Source: JACCQS01 sp963766765 | Lineage (GTDB): Bacteria > Actinomycetota > Actinomycetes > Mycobacteriales > Geodermatophilaceae | DNA length: 64,000 nucleotides | Direction: 5' to 3' | NCBI GenBank assembly: GCA_963766765.1 | Contig: CAVYBR010000015.1 | Location: 62,001 to 126,000 of the forward strand | Part shown: positions 17,740 to 26,352 of the stretch, piece by piece | Position numbering within the stretch: position 1 is the first letter of the stretch | How the letters are laid out: each line of letters opens with the position of its first letter | Position numbers and translations under genes: made by a program | Notes under the pieces: generated by a model | What the model was told of the DNA's origin: nothing | The model's database searches: none | Seen by the model: the letters and a program-made list of their open reading frames with translations, nothing else

Positions 17740-19115
17740 GAAGACTCGCCTCCTCGGTCAGTTGAGGCGGCGCGTGGATCGCACCTGCGGCGCGTTGCTA
17801 GTTCCTCGTCTGCGCGGAGCAGAATCCGCAGCAGAACGTCCGTACCTGTGGCTAGATCAGCCGAGCTGGTCCACTCCTCGGGAACATGACTCAGGCCGTC
17901 ACGGCTCGGGATGAAGATCATCGACGTCGGCATTATCTGGTTGATGGCCTGTGCGTCATGGCTAGCGCCGCTTGTCATGACCCGATAGCTCAGGTCTTGG
18001 GCTATGCATGCGTCGACACTGAATTGGCGTAGCCACAACGGGAGCACGACCGGAGACGAGTCTCCGATCAAGGCGGCCTCAAGGTCTATTTGTCGCTTGG
18101 CGCAAATGTCGCCAGCGCGTCGGAGCAGCTCCGCTGCGGTCGCACGTTGCCGGTCACTGTCGACGTCACGGACGTCCAAGCTCATGGAGACGTGACCGGG
18201 GATCGTGGTGATAGATCCCGGAGCGACGACGAGTCTCCCCACGGTGGCGCGGGTACCTCGGTGGCGAGCATCGTTGGCTAGCGATTCCGTAGCGAGCACG
18301 ATCTCCGCAGCGGCTGCGAGAGCGTCAGCCCGCAGGCTCATCGGGGTGGCCCCGGTATGGGAGGCGCGGCCGAGCAAGTTCAGGTCAAGCCGGGTGCTGC
18401 CTGAGATCAGGTCGACGATGCCGATGGCGGCCTTGGTTTCCTCAAGCACACCACCCTGTTCGACGTGCAGCTCGACAAATGCTGCCCAGTCCGCGGGATC
18501 CCAGGGTTGGGCGGCTGCCGCGCGCGGGTCCACCCCGACGCTGGACATCGCCTCGGACAGGCGCAGACCTTCCGAATCCAGCTTGGCCTCCAGCTGGGAG
18601 ATCGACAGCAGGCCGGCAGCGAGACGACTGCCGATGCACGCCTGGCCAAACCTCGCCCCCTCTTCGGCGGCGAAGGCTACAAACCGCAGATGGTGTCGAT
18701 GGGACAGATTCTCCGTGACGACTATCCGCGCGACCTCCATCGCGGCGACCACGCCGGCGATGCCGTCGAAGCGGCCGCCACCGGGCACTGAATCTAGGTG
18801 GGATCCGGTTCCGATAGCCGGGTACTCTTCGACTTCGCCGGCGTGTTCGGCCAAGGTGTTGCCGGCGCTGTCCACCCACACGTCCAGGCCGAGGGCCTTC
18901 ATATGCGCACCGAATTTGTCGTGCGCCTCTCTTTCGCGATCTGTGTATGCGAGCCGCGTTACCCCCTTGCCGGGGCCGCTCAGCGCCGCAAACTCGGCGA
19001 TGAGGCTGCTGAGGCGGCCAGGATCGGAGGTCGGCAGAGGGACCCGATCCACAGGGGCCGCATCCTCCGACTCAGGAGATGCCGTTTGCGGCGCGGTGGG
19101 CTTTCGATTGGTCAT
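17736..19115 (-). CDS. N-carbamoyl-L-amino acid hydrolase family (M20), candidate ureidosuccinase
   Basis: A 459-residue M20-type amidohydrolase of the hydantoinase/carbamoylase group. Metal ligands are seen in TGSHLDSVPGGGRFDGIAG, AFAAEEGARFGQACIGSR and ELHVEQGGVLEE. Late in the protein GASHDAQ supplies the last histidine. Family members cleave N-carbamoyl amino acids, ureidoglycolate or allantoate to ammonia, CO2 and the amino acid. Between dihydroorotase and aspartase in the same operon, the natural substrate is N-carbamoyl-L-aspartate (ureidosuccinase). It has an extra N-terminal stretch of about 28 residues rich in Pro and Ser. The start overlaps the previous stop (ATGA). Allantoate amidohydrolase is the main alternative, but no purine catabolic gene is near. 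Confidence 0.82.
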   Translation of the reverse strand: MTNRKPTAPQTASPESEDAAPVDRVPLPTSDPGRLSSLIAEFAALSGPGKGVTRLAYTDREREAHDKFGAHMKALGLDVWVDSAGNTLAEHAGEVEEYPAIGTGSHLDSVPGGGRFDGIAGVVAAMEVARIVVTENLSHRHHLRFVAFAAEEGARFGQACIGSRLAAGLLSISQLEAKLDSEGLRLSEAMSSVGVDPRAAAAQPWDPADWAAFVELHVEQGGVLEETKAAIGIVDLISGSTRLDLNLLGRASHTGATPMSLRADALAAAAEIVLATESLANDARHRGTRATVGRLVVAPGSITTIPGHVSMSLDVRDVDSDRQRATAAELLRRAGDICAKRQIDLEAALIGDSSPVVLPLWLRQFSVDACIAQDLSYRVMTSGASHDAQAINQIMPTSMIFIPSRDGLSHVPEEWTSSADLATGTDVLLRILLRADEELATRRRCDPRAASTDRGGESS

Positions 19116-19597
19116 GTAACGTGGCCCTCGGCCACAACGACTAGTAGGTCGGTCGTGGCCTGGGCAAAGTCGTCCAGTGGGGTGCTGCCTAGAATGGCCG
19201 CGATCGCGACGACAGTAATGCCGCGAGACTCGGCGATTCCGGTCAAGGCACGGAGCGAGTTAAGTGTCTCGAATTGATCGCTCATCACCACCGCCCGGTC
19301 GTGTTCGTTGAAGGAGCCCGTGAGTTCCACGATGCCTTCTTGTTCATGGGCTGACGCGGTAGCGCAGGATAGCTCCCGGCTGACAATGTGGGCAAGGACA
19401 GCCGTATTCGGGGTGTCCCAGGTGACTATTGTCTGGATGTCGTGGCCCCCGAGCTGGCCCGCGATTGACGCGGCGACCGATTCAGCAGCGCCAGGATTGG
19501 CAAGGAGATCGGGTCGTCGCTTCTGGTGGGAATCGTCGCGGTTACCGCAGAGGGCGGCAATCGCCGACGAAACATCTGCGCCATCGCCTAGCTGCAT
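19112..19597 (-). CDS. degenerate phosphoribosyltransferase-fold protein
   Basis: A protein of about 161 residues starting at MQLGDGADV, one base after the pyrE stop with an AAAGGGA ribosome site; the frame is open further upstream but would lie inside pyrE. Alternating strand/helix segments TIVTWDTPNTAVLAHIVSREL and HDRAVVMSDQFETLNSLRAL sit where phosphoribosyltransferases have the substrate region and the PRPP loop. The acidic D-D/E-D-x-x-T-T/S-G-G motif of the PRPP loop is replaced by MSDQFETLNS, so catalysis is doubtful. It may be a regulatory or partner subunit of the neighbouring PyrE, or a diverged enzyme. Coupled on both sides in the orotate operon. I do not recognise a named family for it. 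Confidence 0.6.
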   Translation of the reverse strand: MQLGDGADVSSAIAALCGNRDDSHQKRRPDLLANPGAAESVAASIAGQLGGHDIQTIVTWDTPNTAVLAHIVSRELSCATASAHEQEGIVELTGSFNEHDRAVVMSDQFETLNSLRALTGIAESRGITVVAIAAILGSTPLDDFAQATTDLLVVVAEGHVT

Positions 19598-19598
19598 G

Positions 19599-20195
19599 TC
19601 AGTCCCTTTCACGGAGGGGTAGTAGTTCATCCAATGCAAACAGCGCTCTGCATGGCAAGCCCTCTGCGCCAATAGCCTCCGCACCGCCCTGCTGCCGATC
19701 GACGACGGCAAGTACGCCAACGACTTCGGCGCCTGCGGTTCGCAATAAACGAACCGCTCTTGCCGCTTCGCCACCGGTACTGATGACGTCTTCGATCAGA
19801 AGAACTCTCTCCTTGGTATGAAGCTCGCCTTCAATTCCGGAAGTTGTCCCGTGCGCTTTGGCAGCCTTTCGAACGATTATAAAAGGCAATCCCGTCTCCA
19901 GCGAGGCGGCTGTCACCAGCGGGACCGCGCCCAACTCCACACCAGCTAAGCGATCAACGTTTTCCGGTATATCTTCCCCGAGCATTGAAGCAATTCGACG
20001 AAGAATGGTTGGTTTGGTCTCGAACAGGTATTTATCAAAGTAGAATGAACTTTCCTGGCCGGAGCTCAGAACGAACTTGCCGCGCAAATAGCCAGCGGCA
20101 AAGATGTCCTGTCCCAACTCCCGACGGCGAACCTCGCGATCCTGGAAGACGTCGACGGCTGCACCGGAAAGGCGCTCATCGTTATGTTGGAGCAT
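19599..20195 (-). CDS. pyrE: orotate phosphoribosyltransferase
   Basis: A 198-residue orotate phosphoribosyltransferase. It joins orotate and PRPP to OMP. Key features are KFVLSSGQESSFYFDKY (the S-G-x-x-S-x-Y-x-D-x-K orotate/PRPP segment), the flexible loop lysines IVRKAAKAHGTTSGIEG, and the PRPP-binding VLLIEDVISTGGEAARAV. I chose the ATG at 20195 (MLQHNDERL), which overlaps the IclR stop by 14 bases; the upstream frame runs inside the IclR gene. In this operon it offers a second fate for imported orotate: salvage to UMP. No OMP decarboxylase gene lies nearby, so that step must be encoded elsewhere. Confidence 0.92.
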   Translation of the reverse strand: MLQHNDERLSGAAVDVFQDREVRRRELGQDIFAAGYLRGKFVLSSGQESSFYFDKYLFETKPTILRRIASMLGEDIPENVDRLAGVELGAVPLVTAASLETGLPFIIVRKAAKAHGTTSGIEGELHTKERVLLIEDVISTGGEAARAVRLLRTAGAEVVGVLAVVDRQQGGAEAIGAEGLPCRALFALDELLPLRERD

Positions 20196-21015
20196 GCTGC
20201 CTGCCCTCTTGTCGGTGCGGGGGGTCAGTTGCAGAGGAGGCACCGTGAGTCCGGTCAGGCTCAGCCGGCACATGCCCCAGATCGGCGGCCATCGCCGCAG
20301 ACGCTGCCGTCACTTGAGTGATAGCCGTCTCCCGGATCTGAGGGATGGCCATGCGTCCAGCGGGAGCCGCTAGCGTGACGCTGGCACATATGCGGCCCGT
20401 CGACGTGTAGACCGGTGCCGCGACGGCCCAGACTCCCTTGTCGAGTTCGTCATCGCAGACGTCGTAGCCCCGAGCGCGGATCATCGTGAGATGTTCCACA
20501 ACATCCTCAACCGTAGCGGGTGTTTCCTTTGTGAAGGCCGTCATCGGATGACGGGCAAGCAACGCGGTCACCGTGCTGTCGTCAAGATCTGCGAGCAAGA
20601 CCCGCGCAGAGGCGGCAGCGTGTAACGGCATTTCCTGTCCGATTCGGACAAAGAGTCGCAGGGGGTACTGACCCTCTACCAGGGAGATGCAGACCGCTCT
20701 GTCCCCAACCAGCTCGGTCATGAAGACGGTTTCCCCCGTCACATCCGCGAGATTCCCCAGTGCCGGATGTGGCGCGATGAGGGCACCGTGTGGCCGAGTG
20801 CCCTCGTTGGCGAGCTCTCGGGCGGCCGGCCCGAGAAAGTACTTCTTATTTGTCTGGGACCGCGTGATGAAGCGTTCGTCCGACAGAACGCTCAGTACTC
20901 GGTGCATGCTGCCTAACGGGATGGACAGCACATCGCAGAGCTCCTGCAGGCTCATGCCCCGCTCGGCCTGACCGAGGACCCGTAATACATTGAGAGTTCG
21001 CACGACCGGTTGCAT
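20182..21015 (-). CDS. IclR-family transcriptional regulator
   Basis: A 277-residue IclR regulator. The N-terminal winged helix (about residues 5-65) has MSLQELCDVLSIPLGSMHRVLSVL as the recognition helix region. The effector domain shows LADVTGETVFMTEL, PLHAAASARVLLA (the conserved P-L-H-x-x-A-x-G/A-x-x-x-L-A) and YDVCDDELDKGVWAVAAPV. It ends with a charged tail of about 25 residues. The gene lies inside the orotate operon between pyrD and pyrE, so it likely controls its own operon, with orotate or a breakdown product as effector. IclR proteins can repress or activate, and the sequence does not say which. Confidence 0.88.
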   Translation of the reverse strand: MQPVVRTLNVLRVLGQAERGMSLQELCDVLSIPLGSMHRVLSVLSDERFITRSQTNKKYFLGPAARELANEGTRPHGALIAPHPALGNLADVTGETVFMTELVGDRAVCISLVEGQYPLRLFVRIGQEMPLHAAASARVLLADLDDSTVTALLARHPMTAFTKETPATVEDVVEHLTMIRARGYDVCDDELDKGVWAVAAPVYTSTGRICASVTLAAPAGRMAIPQIRETAITQVTAASAAMAADLGHVPAEPDRTHGASSATDPPHRQEGRQHAPT

Positions 21016-21047
21016 TTGTTATTCCTCCGTCCCAGACTTCATGGAAT

Positions 21048-22076
21048 TCAAGGGGAGCTGCTATCGTCGATATCTTGGCCGTCGGTTATTAGCGTGCTTA
21101 TCAAATCGACCAGGTTTTCCACCCCTAGACTGTCGAGCAGCGGTTCCAGCTCATGCACAAGCTCTGTCATCGTACTGGGCCTCGTGAATGTCGCTGTCCC
21201 CACCTGCACGGCGGTTGCACCGGCGATGAGATACTCGGCCACGTCACGCGCCGTATTAATCCCGCCGCACGCGATGACCGGGATAGTGATGGCTTGTGAG
21301 GCCTCGCGAACGAGACGCATTACCAGCGGAAGGACACTGGGGCCGGACAGACCACCGGCGCCGTTACCCAACACGGCGCGACGAGATACCACGTCGATTC
21401 GCATTCCGATGAACGTGTTTGCGACCGTTACCGCAGCGGCACCTGCCGCCTCGGCGGCGCGAGCCAGTTCGGCTACCGATGCGACATTTGGGGTCAATTT
21501 CACTATTACAGGGCGCCCTGCTGAACGATGGCAGACGCCCGCTGTTACCTGCGCCAATAAAACGGGATCCGCGCCGATTTCAAGCCCGCCATGTTCAAGA
21601 TTCGGACATGAAACATTCACCTCGAACGCCTCGAATTGATCGTTCTCGAGACCAGAAGCAAGCTCCCAATATTCTTCGACTGAGAGTCCACCGATGCTCA
21701 CGATGACCGGACTCCCGAGTGCGCGATATCGGGGCAATATTTCGGCGCTGAAGCCAACCAAACCAGGGCTTGGGATGCCCACAGAGTTGAGCATCCCATT
21801 TGGCACGTCTGTGAGCCTGTGAGCGGGATTTCCGGAACGAACCGCGCCGAAGACGGTCTTGGTAACAACTGCGCCGAGTCGGTGAGCAGGTATCAACGGT
21901 CCCAGCTGGGGTCCGAAGCAGCCCGACGCCGGCATGATGGGGTTGGCCAGCTGCAAGGAACCAAGCTGTACTTGCAATCGAGGCGACGGAGGCGCAGCCA
22001 TCGCACGGTTATGCGCGACCCGACTGTCAGGCATGTGGCCACGCGTCATTGCATACGTCTCGGCGCTAGTACTCAT
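21048..22076 (-). CDS. pyrD: dihydroorotate dehydrogenase, class 1B catalytic subunit
   Basis: A 342-residue FMN-binding TIM-barrel protein. It has NPIMPASGCFG, the catalytic Cys in FEVNVSCPNLEHGG, VIVKLTPNV, GAGGLSGPSVLPLVMRLV, and the phosphate-binding IACGGINTARDVAEYLIAGATAVQVGTA. The catalytic Cys rather than Ser and the presence of a PyrK gene in the operon place it in class 1B. The annotated start gives about 25 extra residues before the conserved LQVQLGSLQLANP; internal Met codons at MTRG or MAAPP are alternative starts. In the proposed pathway it runs toward dihydroorotate. Confidence 0.9.
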   Translation of the reverse strand: MSTSAETYAMTRGHMPDSRVAHNRAMAAPPSPRLQVQLGSLQLANPIMPASGCFGPQLGPLIPAHRLGAVVTKTVFGAVRSGNPAHRLTDVPNGMLNSVGIPSPGLVGFSAEILPRYRALGSPVIVSIGGLSVEEYWELASGLENDQFEAFEVNVSCPNLEHGGLEIGADPVLLAQVTAGVCHRSAGRPVIVKLTPNVASVAELARAAEAAGAAAVTVANTFIGMRIDVVSRRAVLGNGAGGLSGPSVLPLVMRLVREASQAITIPVIACGGINTARDVAEYLIAGATAVQVGTATFTRPSTMTELVHELEPLLDSLGVENLVDLISTLITDGQDIDDSSSP

Positions 22077-22145
22077 CCGCCCCCTATCTGTATTTAGCCA
22101 TCCGACTCGTGCCGCATGCGCGCGACCACGGCTACCCTGGCGACC

Positions 22146-23417
22146 TTATGCGGGTAACTCCTGCCCGCGCTTTTCTGGGAGGAGGAACATCGCCAACATC
22201 GCGAAGACGTAGATTCCCGCCAAAAGCGCGATGGCGGTCGAAAAACCATAATTCGTAGCGAGTAGGGCGATCCAGACCGGCCCAAATCCGCCGACGCCGC
22301 GGCCGATGTTGAATAGGACATTCTGGGCTGTCGCTCTGACGGCTGTCGGATACAGCTCGGCCATAAGGGCTCCGTAGCCGCCCAGCATGCCGTTCACAAA
22401 CATTCCCATGATCGCACCACCGATGAGAAGTGTGATTGGCGTCGACAGTTGACTATAGGCTAGGACTGTAGCGATGGCACCGGCTTGGAAGAGCCAAAAC
22501 GCCGGTCGCCGACCAACCCGGTCTGCAAGCATGCCGAACATGAATATCCCGAAAGCCATACCCAGAACTGTCACCGCGACCCACGTACCGGACTTGGTCA
22601 AACTAAATCCGAATTCCTGCGACAGGTAGCTGGGCAACCAGATCATGATGCCGTAGTAGCCGAAGTTCTGCACCGAGGTCAGGACAAGCATTGCCACGCT
22701 TGCACGCGATGTTGGGCCGTCACTGAAGAGGAGCCGCAGGGGGAACTTCTCGCCCTTCGCGGCCGCCCCGTGCTCAAGGAACATCTTCGGCTCTGCCAGT
22801 TTGCGACGGTAAGCGAACGCGAAGACGGCAGGAATAACCCCGATTGCAAACAGTGCTCTCCAGCCCCAGGCATTAATTATGAGTGGCGAGAGCAAGGCCG
22901 CTGCGAGGACGCCGGACTGCCAACCGAGGGCAACAAAGCTTGTAGCCCGAGCACGTAACCTGGCCGGCCAAGCTTCAGCCGCCAAGGTCATACCGATCCC
23001 GAATTCGGCGCCTAGACCGATGCCAGCGATGAAGCGGAAGATACTGATCTGCGTGTAGTTCTGAGCGATCGCCGTCAGCCCCGTAAAGACGGCGAAGACT
23101 ATGATCGACCAGGCCAGCAGTTTTACTCGTCCGAAGTAGTCACTCAACATGCCGAACACGAGGCCGCCGGTGACAGCACCCCAGAGAGTGAGTGAGGCCA
23201 GAGAGGCGGCCTCCCCCGGACTGAGTTGTAGGGTTGCCGAGATCGCGGCCAGTGAGAAGCCCAGGATGAGCAGGTCGAACCCGTCCATGGCGTACCCAGC
23301 CACGGAGGCAACCATTGCTTTCTTGGCATACGAGTCCACACCCTCTGAGTGAGAGATGTCAGTGTGTGCCTCTTCGTCTTCCGCGGTCGTCGGTCGCATG
23401 CTGGTGTCCTCCGTCAT
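22146..23417 (-). CDS. MFS transporter of the aromatic acid/H+ symporter type, candidate orotate importer
   Basis: A 423-residue twelve-helix major facilitator protein. The first helix region has the AAHS-like AGYAMDGFDLLILGFSL with a buried Asp. The loop 2-3 motif is GMLSDYFGRVKLL and the loop 8-9 motif is GMLADRVGRRPAFW. Late in the protein GGYGALMAELYPTAVRATAQN matches the family signature. I took the ATG at 23417 (MTEDTSMRP); the upstream frame is Arg-rich and unlike a transporter start. It is the first gene of the operon, 69 bases before pyrD. Family members import carboxylated ring compounds, and orotate fits both the family and the operon. The substrate is inference. Confidence 0.85.
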   Translation of the reverse strand: MTEDTSMRPTTAEDEEAHTDISHSEGVDSYAKKAMVASVAGYAMDGFDLLILGFSLAAISATLQLSPGEAASLASLTLWGAVTGGLVFGMLSDYFGRVKLLAWSIIVFAVFTGLTAIAQNYTQISIFRFIAGIGLGAEFGIGMTLAAEAWPARLRARATSFVALGWQSGVLAAALLSPLIINAWGWRALFAIGVIPAVFAFAYRRKLAEPKMFLEHGAAAKGEKFPLRLLFSDGPTSRASVAMLVLTSVQNFGYYGIMIWLPSYLSQEFGFSLTKSGTWVAVTVLGMAFGIFMFGMLADRVGRRPAFWLFQAGAIATVLAYSQLSTPITLLIGGAIMGMFVNGMLGGYGALMAELYPTAVRATAQNVLFNIGRGVGGFGPVWIALLATNYGFSTAIALLAGIYVFAMLAMFLLPEKRGQELPA

Positions 23418-23747
23418 TGCTGCCCCAGTCTTGTGTACTGCCTCGGCTCTCAGTTTCCGTGAGGTAGAAACTGCGTTTCCGCTCGAAGCGCGAAGTATGG
23501 ACCTCGCGATGGGTGCCGTCAAGGCTCAAATTTTCGAAGTTGCTGGCCGCAGTTTCCGTAGGTTCGGCCCACCCGCGCGCATCAACGCTTCACCCGCCGG
23601 CGCCTGTACGCATTTCCCGAGGTCGCAAACGGGTTATCGCGCGGTGGCGGCGGTTCACCATTCCAGCCGCGACCCTCTTCCCCGCTGAGACGAGAACGGT
23701 GCGGGCGGCCGTTTCTTCGCGAGATCATCCACAGCAGCACTAACCGG
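23418..23747 (-). promoter_or_regulatory. upstream region of the orotate operon with repeated CAGTTTCCGT boxes
   Basis: This 330-base gap upstream of the transporter should contain the operon promoter. The decamer CAGTTTCCGT occurs at 23451-23460 and again at 23550-23559. A related GCGTTTCCGC lies at 23474-23483. The first copy is part of an inverted repeat, AGTTTC (23452-23457) and GAAACT (23467-23472) with a 9-base spacer. Repeats of this size and spacing would suit an IclR-type dimer site. No confident -10/-35 was seen. Part of the region may also be the degraded 3' end of the adjacent integrase gene. Confidence 0.4.
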
Positions 23748-24746
23748 CTAGGTGTGCCATCCATCATCCTGCCGCTTGTACGCGAAGCAGATGCAGGCTT
23801 CGAAACGCCGGCAGACTCGGACACGGGGCCCATCCCTCGCCGCAGAATCTGAGAGTACGTGTCCAGGACATTCCAGCCACCAGCGGTGACAAACACAAGG
23901 TCGTCGTGGGCGGCCTCGGGTCGATGCTCGGGCGAGGTGACGCCGCAACTCCGCCGCTACGAAGGCTGGCAATACCACCGTGCGTCCGCCCGCCTGGGAC
24001 TTCGGCGTGTCAACGGTGAGCACACCGGCAACCCGATAGAACCGGCGATTCACCGACACGGTCGGCGCGGCGCCGCTCAAGCGAAGGTCCCTTGGACACA
24101 ATGGTGCGATTTCACCCGCTCGAAGTCCCGAGAATCCGGCGAGGATCACGAGAGCGCGGTAGTGAGATGGCACGGCCTTCGCGAGGGCCGCGAGATCAGA
24201 CACCCTGAGAGTGGGGCGCTCACCGGATCGAGACTCGCTCGCACCAGCGATCCGACATGGATTGCTGAGCAGTAGCTCGTCATCGACCGACGTTTGAAGA
24301 ATTGCTCGCAGCAGCCGGTACGAGCGAGCGACAGTGGCGGTTCCGTCGCGCCGGCCGGACGTGCTGTGGCCCTCCCGTGAGGAATCGCCCAAGGTGGTCT
24401 TCAAACTGGCAGTCAACGTCGAATGCCACTCGCGCACGCTGGCCGGATCGATTCGGTCCAGCAGGATGTGACCAAGATAAGGCTCGATGTGGCGCCGAAA
24501 GTCGATCCCATACTGATGCCGCGTCGAGTTCTTCAAGTTCGGTCGCGCCTTGATCCAGGAGGCGCCGTACGACGCGAGTGTCTTGGACACGCGGCGAGGG
24601 GCACGGTACGTGCGGCGCAAGATGTCAGCTTCGACCGTCGCCAGGTATGCGCGGGTGCTACCGATGGAAGAGAGGGTCTGATCCGCAGTCGCCCTACGCC
24701 CACTCGGGTCTCGCCAATCGATTCCCGCCACCCGCTCCACGTGCAT
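23748..24746 (-). pseudogene. tyrosine recombinase (phage-type integrase), truncated
   Basis: The protein begins like a site-specific integrase: an Arg-rich N-terminus, a core-binding domain (about residues 55-105, SWIKARPNLKNSTRHQYGID), and the start of the catalytic domain with the first catalytic Arg in AGFSGLRAGEIAPL (about residue 212). After about 23900 the frame turns Arg/Cys-rich. A neighbouring frame continues with LVFVTAGGWNVLDTYSQ, so a frameshift has occurred. The H-x-x-R box and the catalytic Tyr are absent from both frames. It is therefore a dead integrase. It lies exactly where the less GC-rich cluster region meets ordinary chromosome, so it may mark the end of an old island. 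No tRNA or obvious att repeat was found beside it. Confidence 0.72.
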
Positions 24747-24802
24747 GCTGCGCAGCGCCGCCCGAGGGACAGACCGCGGGCGGCGGCGCGGCGTCGGCTA
24801 CC

Positions 24803-26131
24803 TCACAGCGCGGCCAGCGCGCCCCTGAGCTGATCGGCCGCGGTCGCAGCGGCGGTCTGGTCGCTCGCGTCCACCGCGTCGGACATGGACTGGAGGGCAT
24901 TTTCGACCGACGATGTGTCCGCGGCGGTGTGCGCCACGCGCGACCAGACCGCTTGCAGCGCAGCGAGATCGCCGGCCACCCGCCCGGTGTCGCTGTCCGC
25001 GGCGTCGAGGACGACCCGCTGGGCCAGGATGTCCATCCGGTCGAGGTCGATCGCCGCTGGTTCGGCGTACCGCAGCCGGAGATCTGTCACTGCGAAGGCC
25101 AGGTCGACCGCGGCACTATGGGTGACGGCGTCATCCTGGGTGGCCACGCCGGCCCGGAGATCCTGGAGCGCCTGATCGATCTGTCCGGCGGTGAGTGGTG
25201 TGGCCGTGCTGCGGTAGCCATCCCAGGCCGAGCTGAGCGAAGCGACCGAGGCGCCGGTGGCCTGCCAGTCCGAGATCGGAGCGAGCAGGGCTACCGCATC
25301 CGACGAGATCGCGCCCAACTCAGCCGGCCCGCCGCCGCCGAGCGCGTCGGTCGGCACGCCGACGGAAACGGTGACTTCCTCGTTCTCGGATTCGACGAGT
25401 GCATGGAATTCGCCGTAGCCCGGCGCGAAGGTCTTGTCCTCAATGGCCCCGTCCATCGGGTGTTCCTCGACCAGCAGACAGCCACTGACCGGACCCTGCG
25501 GACCGTCCACCGTCTCGCCGATCGACTTCACGACGACCTCTTCGAACACCAGGCCGGGAATGTTCTCCGGCCGGTAGACATCCCCCACCTGCGGATCGGC
25601 CGGCATGATCATTCCGGGCGGGCCGTCCTTGCCGGCCAGCCAGCTTCCGTCGTGGTCGGCCACGACCCCGTCCTGGTAGGTCGTGACGTCCTCCCCGAAG
25701 TACCACACCGAGCCGTCATCTGCCTGCGCGAAGAAGTCGACGGCGACCTCCAGAATGCGCCCGGCGCTGTAGGCCATGAACTGCGAGGTGACCGTCTCGA
25801 TCTGCTGGCCGTTCCACTGGATCATTTTCGTGCCCGGGAGCAGGGTGACCTCCTGCCGCAGCGAACCGTCGGCGTCAGAACCGATCTGCACCACCTGGGT
25901 CAGGTCAGCGATCGGAAACAGCGGGTTCGTGATTGTGGTTGGGTCGGAGAAGGTCGGTTCCTCGAGGTCGACGCGGGCACTGTCCGGCGCCGTCGACAAC
26001 GCCTGCGTCGAGTCGGCCGCGGTGCTCCCGGCCGAGTTGCCACCGCCACAGGCAGTGGTCATGAGGGCAACAAGTAGCCCAATGGCGGCGATTTGACCCG
26101 CCTTGTTGGCATCAAAGAGTCTGCGGTTCAT
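24803..26131 (-). CDS. actinobacterial lipoprotein of unknown function
   Basis: A 442-residue secreted lipoprotein. The signal peptide (MNRRLFDANKAG...) ends in the lipobox LMTTACGG, with lipidation expected at the Cys near residue 28. The body starts with SDPTTITNPLFPIADLTQV. It includes VWYFGEDVTTYQDG and GMIMPADPQVGDVYRPE, a pattern I recognise from a widespread but uncharacterised family of actinobacterial extracytoplasmic proteins. The last 150 residues are helical and Ala/Asp-rich. I chose the ATG at 26131 because only it gives a signal peptide; the frame runs far upstream through remains of a response regulator. No function is proposed. Confidence 0.78.
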   Translation of the reverse strand: MNRRLFDANKAGQIAAIGLLVALMTTACGGGNSAGSTAADSTQALSTAPDSARVDLEEPTFSDPTTITNPLFPIADLTQVVQIGSDADGSLRQEVTLLPGTKMIQWNGQQIETVTSQFMAYSAGRILEVAVDFFAQADDGSVWYFGEDVTTYQDGVVADHDGSWLAGKDGPPGMIMPADPQVGDVYRPENIPGLVFEEVVVKSIGETVDGPQGPVSGCLLVEEHPMDGAIEDKTFAPGYGEFHALVESENEEVTVSVGVPTDALGGGGPAELGAISSDAVALLAPISDWQATGASVASLSSAWDGYRSTATPLTAGQIDQALQDLRAGVATQDDAVTHSAAVDLAFAVTDLRLRYAEPAAIDLDRMDILAQRVVLDAADSDTGRVAGDLAALQAVWSRVAHTAADTSSVENALQSMSDAVDASDQTAAATAADQLRGALAAL

Positions 26132-26352
26132 GATGATTCGCCCGTCTTCCGCTCCGGGTGGCCCCGGGAGATCCGGAGGCTCGAAACGGCACGCTCCTGT
26201 ACGGACCCTGAACCAGACCTGAACTCTGCTGGATCTTGGCCGCAACTGGATCCCGGAGCGGTGCGCAGCCACTTGGGCCTCGAGGTTGTGTGCGGCCGAC
26301 GTGATCTCGGCGTAGGCCGCTGCAGGTTCCGGCGGCAGCGCTGCGGGTCGAC

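Noticed and set aside
24578..26077. Plus-strand open frame of 499 codons
   Set aside because: Antisense of the lipoprotein gene, and rich in Arg, Gly and His, without a fold pattern.
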